DNA of 64,000 bases from Methylomarinum sp965277025 (lineage in GTDB: Bacteria; Pseudomonadota; Gammaproteobacteria; Methylococcales; Methylomonadaceae). The stretch lies in contig OZ255706.1 of NCBI GenBank assembly GCA_965277025.1, forward strand, positions 2,790,001-2,854,000, written 5' to 3'. Under the pieces are notes generated by a model. That model searched no databases. It was not told the origin of the DNA and was given only the letters and a program-made list of their open reading frames with translations. Below, piece after piece: positions 8,766-17,936 of this stretch; within the stretch, counting starts at the first letter, position 1, and every line of letters starts with the position of its first letter. The position numbers and the translations under genes are program-made.

Positions 8766-9696
8766 TCAGCCGTGAAAAGGCTGCTTATCCATATTCAATG
8801 AAGTAAGCTGGCTTACCCCGGTTGTGTTATATAACCGAATTTTATCAGCGCTCTGATGATGGCGCGTTGGTGACCTCGCCTAATCGCCAGTGATGTATAT
8901 TTTGCCTGGAAAACCGATCGGGTTCGGCTGGCGGCATGGGCGCATTCGCAAAGCAGGCGACGCACATATGGGTTTCCTTTTCGCGTTCGTCCTGATTTGC
9001 GTTTGCCGGCAGACTCGTTGTTGCCGGGGCATATGCCCACCCATGACGCCAGCCGATCCGCACTGCCAAAGACAGTCATATCCGTTCCGATCTCAACAAG
9101 TAGCATGGCTGCTCCAATCAAATCAACACCGGGAATAGTCTGGAGCAATTGCAAAACCGTTTTCTCCTTCTCCAGTCCGGCCAGCAGTTGTGCATCGAAT
9201 CTGGCTATGCGTGCTTCCAAATCCTGAATATGCTGCATCAGTTCATTCAGTACGAAGCGATGGTGCTCGCTCAACTCACCTTGCAGCGCCTCCAGTATAT
9301 CGGCGCGCGGCGCTTTGAGACGATTGCTGGCCAGCTTCAACACATCATGCGCAGGCTGTCCTTCAATCAGCGCGTTAACCATGGCGCGCGCGGATTGCCC
9401 ATGTACATCGCTGACCACCACGCCAAGCCGGATGCCGCCGTCGGTTAATACCTTGTGCAGTCTGTTCTTCTCAGCAGACAGCATCGACACCAACTTCTGT
9501 CGTTGACGTGAAATCAGGCGTAACTGCCGCATCTTTTCCGGTGGCACGAATGAACCGCGCAGCAGTCCGGCACGGGAAAGCATCGCCAGCCATTGCGCGT
9601 CGCCGATGTCCGTCTTGCGTCCCGGCACATTCTTCACATGCCGGGCATTGACGACCCTGGCGTAAATACCCACATGTTCCAAAGCTGCATATGGGC

Positions 9697-10821
9697 TAGA
9701 AGTTACGCATTGACAACAGATCGAAATTTTGGGTTTAAATGATTCATATTTGGCATAAAGGTGTCGATAAACGAAGCCATAACATCGTTGAATAAATTCC
9801 GCTGTACGCTATAGCAATTATTAATCACGTCTGCAAAGCTCAATTTTTGTAATTGAACAAAGCCACAAATTGCAGAAAAAATATGATTATTTATTGCTCT
9901 TTTATTGCGAACCTGGAACCGCTCAATATTACACACCTGCTTTATTGCCCGATGATATTGCTCAATCTGCCAATGCCTATCATGTTGTTCGGTAAATGCT
10001 TTCTTGTCAAAAACAGCGGTTTTTTCTTCATCAGGTAGTGAACTTATGTAATGGCGAACTTGTTCTTTCAAGGTCGTCCGAAATAATTTCACATACCCAA
10101 AATTTTTGAGCCAAACCATTAAGCCGTCTTCCGGGATTTCTAATTGCCTGACTTGAACCCATGAACCTTTTTCAACAGAGACTAATCGATTACCTTCCAC
10201 TGCAAAGAATAATCCTGTCTGATGATTTCTTGTCAATTTAAGATTATCCACGCAACTGTACCAGCTATCTCCTGTTACAAAACCAGGTTCTAGTCCCCAA
10301 GCTAATACTTCGGTCAGCATGTCTTGAAAATAGTCATTTTTTGTCTTTCCTTCCGCCTTATCGACCACCCGGAAATTCAGTGGTTGGTGTTTTCCTTGAA
10401 TGTCTGTGTAGTACAACGTGACAAGATTGATTCCCTTGACTGCTCTATGATGTTTTCCCGACCAAAAATAACTGACAAATGCCATATATTGGCTATAAGG
10501 TTTATCAAGAACACTATCGTCAACACTCAAGGTTCCGCCCTTTAAATTCAGGCTTGCGCTGGCTTCATTGTATAAATCTCGCCCAGTGTAATGCTCCCGA
10601 TTTAGAAATCGATTTACGCTATCATGTGATATTGACATGACTTCTCCTAATCGTCGACAACTAGCTTGTTTCGGCTCACTTAATAAAAAACCAATATACA
10701 TGGGTAATGTACAGCAGGCTGTTGAGGGGCGTGTTATTTCTCTTATCAAGGTTTGCCTTGCATTGACTTTGGGATTTTTTAAACCCATAGTTTAACATTG
10801 CCTGTCAATGCGTAACTTCTA
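9697..10821 (-). mobile_element. ISa copy A, intact, inserted in IS110
   Basis: A 1125-bp element with perfect 19-bp inverted repeats TAGAAGTTACGCATTGACA and a 5-bp target duplication TGGGC (9692-9696 and 10822-10826). It has the same length as copy B at 25961-27085. The family is an IS4-superfamily DDE type (IS701/ISH3-like); the exact family is not assigned. Confidence 0.93.
9703..10788 (-). CDS. ISa transposase (DDE, IS4-superfamily type), copy A
   Basis: A 361-aa transposase starting MGLKNPKVNARQTLIREITR. DDE signals can be placed: Asp in LSVDDSVLDKP, Asp in FVTGDSWYSC, and the Glu of the YRWQIEQYH-type block (DRHWQIEQYHRAIKQ). It differs from copy B by a single visible residue (LKLTRNH against LKLIRNH). 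The frame is whole and the element ends are whole, so this copy could be active. Confidence 0.88.
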   Translation of the reverse strand: MGLKNPKVNARQTLIREITRPSTACCTLPMYIGFLLSEPKQASCRRLGEVMSISHDSVNRFLNREHYTGRDLYNEASASLNLKGGTLSVDDSVLDKPYSQYMAFVSYFWSGKHHRAVKGINLVTLYYTDIQGKHQPLNFRVVDKAEGKTKNDYFQDMLTEVLAWGLEPGFVTGDSWYSCVDNLKLTRNHQTGLFFAVEGNRLVSVEKGSWVQVRQLEIPEDGLMVWLKNFGYVKLFRTTLKEQVRHYISSLPDEEKTAVFDKKAFTEQHDRHWQIEQYHRAIKQVCNIERFQVRNKRAINNHIFSAICGFVQLQKLSFADVINNCYSVQRNLFNDVMASFIDTFMPNMNHLNPKFRSVVNA

Positions 10822-11043
10822 TGGGCTTTTCCAGTAGATGCCGGTGCTTTCCATCACCACCTCATCCGGTGCGACAGACTGCACCCAATCGGCTAATGCA
10901 CGTCGATCACGTTTGAATGCGCCAAACTGCCGATGCTCTGTCTGAATACCACCCTCGGCCTGTTCAACCATGGCGCAGGCGCTAATCTGCTTTTGGTGAA
11001 CATCCAACCCGATGACTCGCTTGTGTATTGCAGTGAGTTCCAT

Positions 11044-11298
11044 TTTTTCCTCCTTTACTCTATGATTGAGCCTGGAAGGTGGCGGTTGCCTGGATGATCT
11101 GCCTGAGGGCGATGTAAATCGTCAACGGCCCTTTTAACATTCGCTCTTAAAGAAGCAATCCGGGGTTCGAGTCATCCATGGCAGGCTACGTTAGCAGTCG
11201 GGCTCTAAGGCTCCAAAGTAAAGCGCAGTCTTTAACCGCCATCTTCCACAAGGAACTCTACAACATTTCATCATGCGGGGTGGCAATTCTTGCGATGA
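11044..11298 (-). ncRNA. IS110 upstream non-coding end, candidate bridge-RNA region
   Basis: About 255 bp of non-coding element DNA lie 5' of the IS110 transposase start, up to about 11298, where a host-like coding remnant begins. In IS110-group elements of the IS621 type a structured bridge RNA is encoded in the non-coding end 5' of the recombinase. Position and size fit. I have not derived a fold or guide loops, and the assignment of this element to that subgroup is an inference. Confidence 0.35.
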
Positions 11299-11649
11299 TC
11301 GTTAGCAGGAGAAAAAATTACTAATACACTTGTAAATACTGCTTTTGCAGAAGAGCCAGAATTAGTGATTAACCTCATAAGTACATTTATTGAGAAAGAA
11401 GATGATATATACAGGTTAACCGAACTCATAACCAAAAAAGCCGGAGAAATCAAACATCCTTCCTTTGTTCAGACTTTGTTGACAAGGTTAGAAAAAAAGA
11501 CGCAATATTATGATTACCGGTATATCGTACGTGCTCTACTTGCTTATAAGGACAATGATATCAATAAAAAACTCAAAGAAACCATACAAAGCCATGAGCA
11601 TTTGGCTAAGTTAAAAACCTATGACGAATTTAAACCGCTTCTAAACTAA
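11299..11649 (+). pseudogene. 3' remnant of an unidentified gene, cut by IS110
   Basis: An open frame without a good start emerges from the IS110 edge and runs to a TAA at 11649. The first GTG is at 11365. The peptide (VINLISTFIEKEDDIYRLTE... ends YDEFKPLLN) is helical and charged, with no motif I recognise. Its AT-rich codon use is like the host rather than the IS. It is probably the C-terminal third of a host gene whose front was lost. The next 160 bp to 11811 hold no gene I can see. Confidence 0.5.
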
Positions 11650-11811
11650 TCTGTAAACACTATTGAGTGTGTCACTTGATTCTCCAGTCGGATGATTTGA
11701 CTATAAAACTTCAAGCATCCTGATAAAGTAATGTCTAAAACACAGCGAGCGTGCTATTTCAAGCAGGAAAATAGAATTTTGATCCATTCAGCTACCCGCC
11801 GATAATCACGA

Positions 11812-14544
11812 TCAAACCAACTTTAAACCAGGCGGCAGGGATTCGCCGAAAACTTGTTTTTCCTGTTTTTCATCCAGTTTTTGCACACTTTGCAACATGG
11901 ACATCCAGGATGCCGGGGCTTTGCTTTGTTTCAGCTTTTCCATCACGCGCTGGCGCAGCTCATCTTCTATATCCCGACTTCTGTCGCCGCTCATTCTGGC
12001 CAGCAATGTGGCGCAAAAGCCGGCTTGGGGGCTTTTTTTCCAGTCAACCGCCAGCGTCACTTCAACCCACTGGCTGACGACATCCACGGGGATGACATTG
12101 TGGGCGCTGCCATGAAACGGCGTCCTTGATCCGATACGACCTAGCGCCCACCATGTTTGCTGGGGCTCACTGGCTTTCTGCAGGCGTTTGAGCAACCATT
12201 TTCCCAGTTCCAGTTTTTGTTCGACCGACAGGCGCTCCAGTACGCCCGCCAGGCGCACCATATCTTCATAGGCCCGGATTTTTAACTGTTTGGCGATACC
12301 ACCTTGCCGGGCCGAAGCCGGATTGATGTATTTGGCAATGGCTTCAAACAAGGTTTTTTGCGCGGCTTCATCCAGGCCACCGGCAATACGCCGCCACATT
12401 GTCCACCATTCACTCCAGTTCTGCGCCTGATTGACAAATTGAATGCCTTGCGGGTAGAGCTTCCATAATTGTTCTACGCGCCATTCATCCAGTTGCGAGC
12501 CAAATCCGGGACGCAGGCAAAAACCCGACAAGCTCAGCCAGATACGTTCGTGATTTTCAGAGCGGCGGCGATATTTGGCCCCCTCCAGCAACACATCGAA
12601 CAAGGCTCTGGATAAAGTGTTATCCCATTCCAGCCGGCTTAACCCGATGGTTTTTTCAAGTTCAGTGCGCAAGTTTTTGACAGCTTTTGGGCTGACTTGC
12701 CGGGAGCGAGCGCCATAGATCAAACGGATTTTATCGGCTGCGGCATTAAAGCTGGCCGGTAAATGTTTCCCATTGACAGGTTGTTGACTTTTTTTACGAA
12801 TCTGAAATTCCACATCCCAGCGTTGTTCGGGGTTGTCCACCGAAACGCATTGGATTTTCAAGGTTCCCAATTCCGTTTGGGTCACCGCCAGCTGGACGAT
12901 GACCTCTGTCTGATCATCGCCAGACAAGGCGACCGCCAAAGGGGGCAAGGAATGAAATTTCTCATCGACTGTTACTAATTGTCCCGGCTTGAAATCGCCT
13001 TCCGCACTGTTGGAGATCAGGCTGAACAGAACCGGCTGTCCCACTTTCAACGCGAATTTCCGTTCTTGTAACAAAACTTCCCGCCCTTCTTCACTGCCTT
13101 TGGCTAACAGACACACGGCCTGTTTTTGCGCTTTATCTCCTGAGTCGAGCAACAGAAAAAAACTTCGCGCCGCGCCACCGCCGATTTGCAGTTTTTTTCG
13201 CTGCCTTGCCAGCGCATAACTGACAGCTCCCTGGGCGACAGCCAGTTCAGGATGCGGGTTCTGCAATAAATGCGGTTTTTGTCCGCTCCAATGCGTCAGA
13301 ACCTCGATGAGCCTTTGAGAAATTGGTTTACTGCGGAACACGCCTCCATTCAATAACAGGCCATCCGGTACGATGCTGTCAGTCCCCAAGGCTTTTTTGG
13401 CCTCTCCTGCATGGTCGTGCAAAAAAGCGGCGATATGTTTACTGATGGAGGGATCAGCCGCATAGGGCAGGCCAAACTCAACCACACCACTGCGGGTTTT
13501 ATCCGGCAGTTCATCCAGCCGGGTCAATGGGAAAAATCCATCCAATGCAATTTCTGTGACTTCATCTTTTGTCAATACGGCAGTCCGGCTGCCGCCGATC
13601 AGCCGCGAGCCGCCGCCTAACAAGGTGACATTCATTTGCTCCGGCGCATCATCAGCCAATAATTTTTCTTTCACCAGACGGCACTGTTCGATCAGTTGGG
13701 ATAATTCCGCCGCCGACAATTTTTTTTCACCCGGTAAACGTGATTCGGCCAGCCGGGCCAGCGCCAAATCGATATTATCGCCACCAAGCATTAAATGGTC
13801 GCCGACCCCAATGCGGGTCATCGGCGCTTGTTTCCCCCCTTTTTCAATTTTAATCAGGGTAAAGTCGGTCGTACCGCCGCCAACATCGCATACCAGCAGC
13901 AAATGAATATCCTTCAAGGCTTGCCCGACATTCCCCGCCTGACGGCGCAGCCAGTCATAACAGACCGCCTGCGGTTCTTCCAGCAAACGGACATTATTCA
14001 AGTTGGCGAGATGTGCGGCTTCCAGCGTCAAGGCCCGGGCGGATTCATCAAATGATGCCGGAATGGTGATCACCAGTTGCTGGTGCTCCATCAATGCCTC
14101 GGGATGCTGCTGATTCCAGGCCATGCGCACATGTTTGAGGTAACTGGCACTGGCTTCCAGCGGCGAAATTTTTTCAATCTTCTCTGCCCCTCCCCAAGGC
14201 AGCAAAGCGGCCTGGGGATCGATTCCTGGATGGGACAACCAGCTTTTGGCGCTAGTCACCAGCCTTCCCTGGGATTTTGCGCCTAAAAGCCGCGCCGCTT
14301 CGCCGATAACCGCTGAATCATCAGCCAGACTGTAGCTGAAATCATCGGCATTCATTTCACCTTCCGCCGGATGATAGCGTACCGACGGCAGTAATTTCCG
14401 GGCAGCCACTTCGCCAGCGGCAACCTGTTGCGTAATATCAAAAACCTGGATATTGTCGTTTTCGCCAATTTTTTGGTAAGCGAGCACGGTATGCGTCGTG
14501 CCTAAATCAATGCCAATAAAATAGTCGGGTTCAGTTTTTGACAT
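11812..14544 (-). CDS. Hsp70-family ATPase with C-terminal DUF3731-type extension
   Basis: A large cytoplasmic DnaK-like protein, about 910 aa. The actin-like ATPase domain shows phosphate-1 FIGIDLGTTHTVLAYQ near the start, phosphate-2 LLVCDVGGGTTDFTLIK near residue 225 and adenosine motif GLLLNGGVFRSKP near residue 385. The second half is unlike the DnaK substrate domain and fits the DUF3731 extension of this uncharacterised family. The ATG at 14544 (MSKTEPDYF) has an AGGGA ribosome site 9-10 nt upstream, and it lies inside the last codons of yqaA (14-nt overlap). It ends the leftward surE-pcm-yqaA-hsp70 operon. The client is unknown. Confidence 0.9.
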   Translation of the reverse strand: MSKTEPDYFIGIDLGTTHTVLAYQKIGENDNIQVFDITQQVAAGEVAARKLLPSVRYHPAEGEMNADDFSYSLADDSAVIGEAARLLGAKSQGRLVTSAKSWLSHPGIDPQAALLPWGGAEKIEKISPLEASASYLKHVRMAWNQQHPEALMEHQQLVITIPASFDESARALTLEAAHLANLNNVRLLEEPQAVCYDWLRRQAGNVGQALKDIHLLLVCDVGGGTTDFTLIKIEKGGKQAPMTRIGVGDHLMLGGDNIDLALARLAESRLPGEKKLSAAELSQLIEQCRLVKEKLLADDAPEQMNVTLLGGGSRLIGGSRTAVLTKDEVTEIALDGFFPLTRLDELPDKTRSGVVEFGLPYAADPSISKHIAAFLHDHAGEAKKALGTDSIVPDGLLLNGGVFRSKPISQRLIEVLTHWSGQKPHLLQNPHPELAVAQGAVSYALARQRKKLQIGGGAARSFFLLLDSGDKAQKQAVCLLAKGSEEGREVLLQERKFALKVGQPVLFSLISNSAEGDFKPGQLVTVDEKFHSLPPLAVALSGDDQTEVIVQLAVTQTELGTLKIQCVSVDNPEQRWDVEFQIRKKSQQPVNGKHLPASFNAAADKIRLIYGARSRQVSPKAVKNLRTELEKTIGLSRLEWDNTLSRALFDVLLEGAKYRRRSENHERIWLSLSGFCLRPGFGSQLDEWRVEQLWKLYPQGIQFVNQAQNWSEWWTMWRRIAGGLDEAAQKTLFEAIAKYINPASARQGGIAKQLKIRAYEDMVRLAGVLERLSVEQKLELGKWLLKRLQKASEPQQTWWALGRIGSRTPFHGSAHNVIPVDVVSQWVEVTLAVDWKKSPQAGFCATLLARMSGDRSRDIEDELRQRVMEKLKQSKAPASWMSMLQSVQKLDEKQEKQVFGESLPPGLKLV

Positions 14545-15112
14545 AGTAATAAATCCCTGCGCCTGCAATAACCAGAATAACGACTGCCCAACCCAATTGA
14601 TTCATATAGTTTCTCAAGCCTTGCTCTAATTTCTCGCCGCCCGCCTTAATCAATAACGCCAGTAAAAAGAATCGCGCCCCCCGGCCAATGGCTGATGCAA
14701 TCACAAAAGGGATGAAGGCCATCTGCAACACCCCGGCCGCAATGGTGAAAACCTTGTAGGGAATGGGTGAAAAACCAGCCACGAACACCGCCCAGATGCC
14801 CCATTGATTGAACCATTTCTCCGCCAACAAGTAGCTTTCCCAATAACGGCTTTGCTGCAGCCAACCGGCAATGCTGTCGAACAGGAAAAATCCGATACCG
14901 TAGCCCAGCATGCCGCCTAAAACGGACATCAAGGTGGTCAACAACGCCAGTTTCAGGGCTTTTTGCCTGTCGGCCAATATCATCGGCGCCAGCATCACAT
15001 CCGGTGGCACCGGAAAAAAAGAGGATTCGGCGAAACTCAATGCCGCCAGGTATTTTTCGGCATGCCGATGTTTGGACCACAATAAAACCTGGTCATATAT
15101 TTTCTGAAACAC
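14531..15112 (-). CDS. yqaA: YqaA/DedA-like inner-membrane protein
   Basis: A 193-aa polytopic membrane protein of the SNARE-associated/VTT (DedA-like) family. It has four to five hydrophobic segments, with the family signature around FAESSFFPVPPDVMLAPMIL (about residues 26-45) and GYGIGFFLFDSIAG. The start is a GTG sharing one base with the pcm TAG stop (TAGTG), so translation is probably coupled. Members near surE-pcm are common in gammaproteobacteria. Their role in lipid or envelope homeostasis is only broadly known. Confidence 0.88.
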   Translation of the reverse strand: MFQKIYDQVLLWSKHRHAEKYLAALSFAESSFFPVPPDVMLAPMILADRQKALKLALLTTLMSVLGGMLGYGIGFFLFDSIAGWLQQSRYWESYLLAEKWFNQWGIWAVFVAGFSPIPYKVFTIAAGVLQMAFIPFVIASAIGRGARFFLLALLIKAGGEKLEQGLRNYMNQLGWAVVILVIAGAGIYYYVKN

Positions 15113-15771
15113 TATTGTTTTCCTGACAAGAATGGCACAAAAATGACCGGTTCGAATATCTCATCTTCAAAGCCGGTTTCGGTGCGTGTAATGCGGTGTA
15201 ATTGTTGAAAGTTATTCTCAGCAACCGGTATCACCATCACACCGCCAATAGCTAATTGTTCCAGTAGCGGCTTAGGTACTTCATTCGGCGCTGCCGCCAC
15301 CAGAATACCATCATAGGGTGCATTTTCAGGCCAGCCCCAGCCGCCATCGCTGTGCAAATAATAAATATTTTTCAAAGACAATTCCCACAAATGATCTTTT
15401 GCCTTGTTTAACAGCGGCCTTATACGTTCGACGGTGTATACCTTATCGACCAATTGCGCCAGAATGGCGGTTTGATAACCACAGCCTGTACCGATTTCCA
15501 GCACTTTATGTAGTGGCCCTTTTTCCAACAATAATTCCGTCATCCTGGCGACAATATAAGGCTGGGAAATGGTTTGATTATGGCCAATAGGTAAGGCGGT
15601 GTCCTCATAGGAGCGGCTGGCTAGCGCTTCATCGACAAAAATATGCCGGGGAGTGGACGCCATGACAGACAGTACTTGCTGATTGCGAATACCTTGTTCC
15701 TGCAAGCGCTTGACCATGCGGTCCCGGGTGCGTTGCGAAGTCATGCCTATGCCTTGAAAGCGCTGATTCAT
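15112..15771 (-). CDS. pcm: Protein-L-isoaspartate O-methyltransferase
   Basis: A repair methyltransferase that methylates L-isoaspartyl residues of damaged proteins using SAM. It is about 219 aa. SAM motif I is VLEIGTGCGYQTAILAQL, the post-I block is VYTVERIRPLL, and the catalytic-loop stretch is GHNQTISQPYIVARMTELL. The chosen ATG at 15771 overlaps the surE TGA (ATGA), which is preferable to an upstream in-frame start inside surE. It is second in the surE-pcm-yqaA-hsp70 operon. Confidence 0.95.
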   Translation of the reverse strand: MNQRFQGIGMTSQRTRDRMVKRLQEQGIRNQQVLSVMASTPRHIFVDEALASRSYEDTALPIGHNQTISQPYIVARMTELLLEKGPLHKVLEIGTGCGYQTAILAQLVDKVYTVERIRPLLNKAKDHLWELSLKNIYYLHSDGGWGWPENAPYDGILVAAAPNEVPKPLLEQLAIGGVMVIPVAENNFQQLHRITRTETGFEDEIFEPVIFVPFLSGKQ

Positions 15772-16523
15772 GCTTCCACCTCCTGTTCCAGCCATTGTCC
15801 GACCGTTTCGATATGATCATAACGGGTCAGATCCAGTTGTAATGGTGTGATTGAAACAAAGCCCTGACTGATAGCGAAAAAATCTGTCCCTGGCCCTGCA
15901 TCCTGCTCCGCTCCAGGTGGGCCCACCCAATAAATACGGCGACCACGGGGGTCTTCCGCTTTAATCACTGGTTCCGCCTTATGTCTCTGTCCAAGGCGGG
16001 TTGACTGAAAGCCTTTGAGCGTTTCAATCGGTATATCAGGCACATTGACATTCAACAAGGTGTCTTTCGGCAATGGCTGTGTTTTTATTCTTTTTAACAA
16101 TTCAACAGCGGCGAAAGCTGCCGTTTCAAAATGAACAGGATTGGAGGATGTCAACGAAATGGCAATTGCCGGCAAGCCCAGAAAGCGCCCTTCGGTCGCC
16201 GCCGCCACGGTGCCGGAATAAAGCACGTCATCGCCCAGATTAGCGCCATGGTTGATACCGGCAAACACCATATCAGGCTCTTCTTCCAACAGTCCGGTAA
16301 TGGCAAAATGGACGCAATCGGTGGGCGTTCCATCGACATAGATAAAACCATTAGTCGCCCGATTCGCGCGTAACGGCATTTCCAATGTCAATGAGTTGCT
16401 GGCGGCGCTACGATTTCTATCAGGAGCGACTACCGAGACACCGGCGAAATCAGCAAGACATTTCGCCAAAGTATTCAAGCCCTCCGCCTGATAGCCATCA
16501 TCATTACTCAATAGTATGTGCAT
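15768..16523 (-). CDS. surE: 5'/3'-nucleotidase SurE
   Basis: A metal-dependent nucleoside monophosphate phosphatase, 251 aa. The N-terminal MHILLSNDDGYQAEGL carries the metal-binding DD pair. Other family blocks are VVAPDRNRSAASNSLTL, DGTPTDCVHF and GINHGANLGDDVLYSGTVAAA. It is the first gene of the operon with pcm, and it is divergent from the Smr gene, with about 60 bp between them. Confidence 0.96.
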   Translation of the reverse strand: MHILLSNDDGYQAEGLNTLAKCLADFAGVSVVAPDRNRSAASNSLTLEMPLRANRATNGFIYVDGTPTDCVHFAITGLLEEEPDMVFAGINHGANLGDDVLYSGTVAAATEGRFLGLPAIAISLTSSNPVHFETAAFAAVELLKRIKTQPLPKDTLLNVNVPDIPIETLKGFQSTRLGQRHKAEPVIKAEDPRGRRIYWVGPPGAEQDAGPGTDFFAISQGFVSITPLQLDLTRYDHIETVGQWLEQEVEA

Positions 16524-16585
16524 GCTGCTCTAAAACACTATAAAATCGATCATATTAGCAAAAAAACCATTTTTAATCAGCTTAC

Positions 16586-17148
16586 GTGGCAAAAAAACAC
16601 TCTCTGATGACGATCTGGCCCTTTTCCGGCAATCTGTTGGTAAGGTAAAGGCCATTAAAAACGATAAGATCGAACCTTATCGCAAAAAAAAACCTCGTCC
16701 TGTTCCCAATAATACGCTAAACGACGATCCGATGCCGTTCGTCAATTCCGTGGAAGCAGTGGAGCAATTGAGTAATGAAGACAAACTCAGCTTTCTGTCG
16801 CCCGGCATGCAAAAAAATGTTTTGCGTAAATTACGCAAAGGTCACTATGGGCTGGACGCCGATCTGGATTTACACGGCCTGACCAGCCAGCAAGCCCGCC
16901 AGCAATTGGTTCGTTTCCTGCAGGACTGCGTGGAATATGGCTGCCGCTGTGTGCATATCATCCATGGCAAGGGCTACCGCTCGGAAAATTATCATCCCGT
17001 CCTGAAAAATGATGTCAATGTCTGGCTCAGGCAGCATAAAGATGTATTGGCGTTCTGCTCCACCCCACCGCGTGACGGAGGTACAGGCGCTGTATATGTA
17101 TTGTTACGGCTGTCCGAAAAATATCAATCTGAAGAAGAATTTTTATAA
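16586..17148 (+). CDS. Smr-domain protein (probable start lost in an A7 tract)
   Basis: Small MutS-related domain protein of the YfcN/SmrA type. The Smr domain spans the C-terminal half: LDLHGLTSQQARQQLVRFLQ, CVHIIHGKGYRSE, VLAFCSTPPRDGGTGAVYVLL. An ATG frame begins at 16732. The family-like N-terminus (LSDDDLALFRQSVGKVKAI) lies upstream in the same frame but has no start codon. One extra A in the A7 run at 16591-16597 would join it to GTG 16586 (V-A-K-K-T-L-S). The tract may be phase-variable, decayed or a sequencing error. The Smr domain itself is intact. Family members act on branched nucleic acids or stalled ribosomes. Confidence 0.8.
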
Positions 17149-17273
17149 GTCATCGCCTTCCTGGCTTTAACTTTTGAAAACAAAGTTTATTTATATTTCA
17201 TTCACTTATCTTTTATCAACAAATATAACTTCCTGTTTCTCCCAGCCCAAAAACTAAAAAGCCTTTTTTAGTT

Positions 17274-17303
17274 TTGACACAAAACCTTTTATTGTGCTAA
17301 AAA
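17274..17303 (+). promoter_or_regulatory. Sigma70-type promoter for the 62-aa protein
   Basis: TTGACA (17274-17279) and TAAAAA (17298-17303) are separated by 18 bp, about 110 bp upstream of the next start codon. An AT-rich inverted repeat (AAACTAAAAA / TTTTTTAGTTT) lies just upstream and could end smr transcription. Confidence 0.5.
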
Positions 17304-17414
17304 TAACGTGTCGACCAAATACAATACAAAAAATCAATCGACATGCAGCTCCGGCTGTAACCTTTAACAAGGTTTTTATATAACTATAATTTTATTACCA
17401 AAGAGGATTCAAAA

Positions 17415-17603
17415 ATGGCTGAACAAGAAAAAGATAATTTCTTAATGATCGTTGGTGTTATCGCTGCTATTGCAATTACAGGTGTTGTTTTATTGAAAAG
17501 TCGTGAGACCGAGCATCTGAAAAGTCAATCCGCATCAACCAATATCCAACAGGATGCTGAAGTACTAGCAAAAGCGAGAGATCTCAATAACGTTCTTGAG
17601 TGA
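17415..17603 (+). CDS. 62-aa single-pass membrane protein, unknown
   Basis: A short gene with a good AGAGGA ribosome site before ATG. Residues 10-27 (LMIVGVIAAIAITGVVLL) form one transmembrane helix; the polar tail (RETEHLKSQSASTNIQ...) is helical. It stands alone between its own promoter and a strong terminator, which supports a real, probably well-expressed gene. I do not recognise the family. Confidence 0.65.
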   Translation: MAEQEKDNFLMIVGVIAAIAITGVVLLKSRETEHLKSQSASTNIQQDAEVLAKARDLNNVLE

Positions 17604-17611
17604 TCCATAAA

Positions 17612-17641
17612 TGTTCCTCTGCCTGAAGGCAGAGGAACATC
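17612..17641 (+). terminator. Rho-independent terminator after the 62-aa gene
   Basis: A 13-bp perfect stem ATGTTCCTCTGCC / GGCAGAGGAACAT with a TGAA loop, followed by a T-rich run. From here to about 17936 (300 bp) I see no gene, only AT-rich DNA leading to the GC-rich ISAs1 segment. Confidence 0.85.
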
Positions 17642-17936
17642 TTTCATCTCCCTTTTTCAACCTCCCCCTTTTTCCCTTCAAAGCATTCGCTTCGTTACCA
17701 GTTATTGCCCATTGTAACGCTAACCCGTTGATTAGTATTATTAATCATGCTTACTTTCAACTTTGTCGCGTCACAAAATTTATCAAAAACCAAACTTGTT
17801 TATTCAATCTGTCACAGGGCCACGTCATCTAATCCGCTAACCCACTGACAAGCCTGCACTATTGGATAATTGCTGGACGTTCACCTCAGATCATGCTTGA
17901 ATTCAATCACCATGATCGAAGTGGATTTACCATGAT

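Larger units (their letters stand above)
8813..11043 (-). pseudogene. IS110-family transposase split by ISa
   Basis: DEDD recombinase of IS110, about 366 aa when rejoined. The N-terminal RuvC-like part (10828-11043) has GLDVHQKQISA and EVVMESTGIYWKSP. The C-terminal part (8813-9691) continues with ALEHVGIYARVVNA, TDIGDAQWLAMLSR, the GVDLIGAAMLL transposase-20 region and PGNNESAGKRKSG. ISa at 9697-10821 with a 5-bp duplication TGGGC separates them. Removing ISa and one duplicate restores WKSPYAALEHV in frame. The C-terminus (HQRAIIRALIKFGYITQPG) looks shorter than usual for the family and may be cut near 8860. Confidence 0.88.

Noticed and set aside
15112..15795. Pcm starting at an upstream codon inside surE
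   Set aside because: ATG 15771 overlaps the surE TGA as ATGA, the usual coupling, and gives the normal N-terminus.
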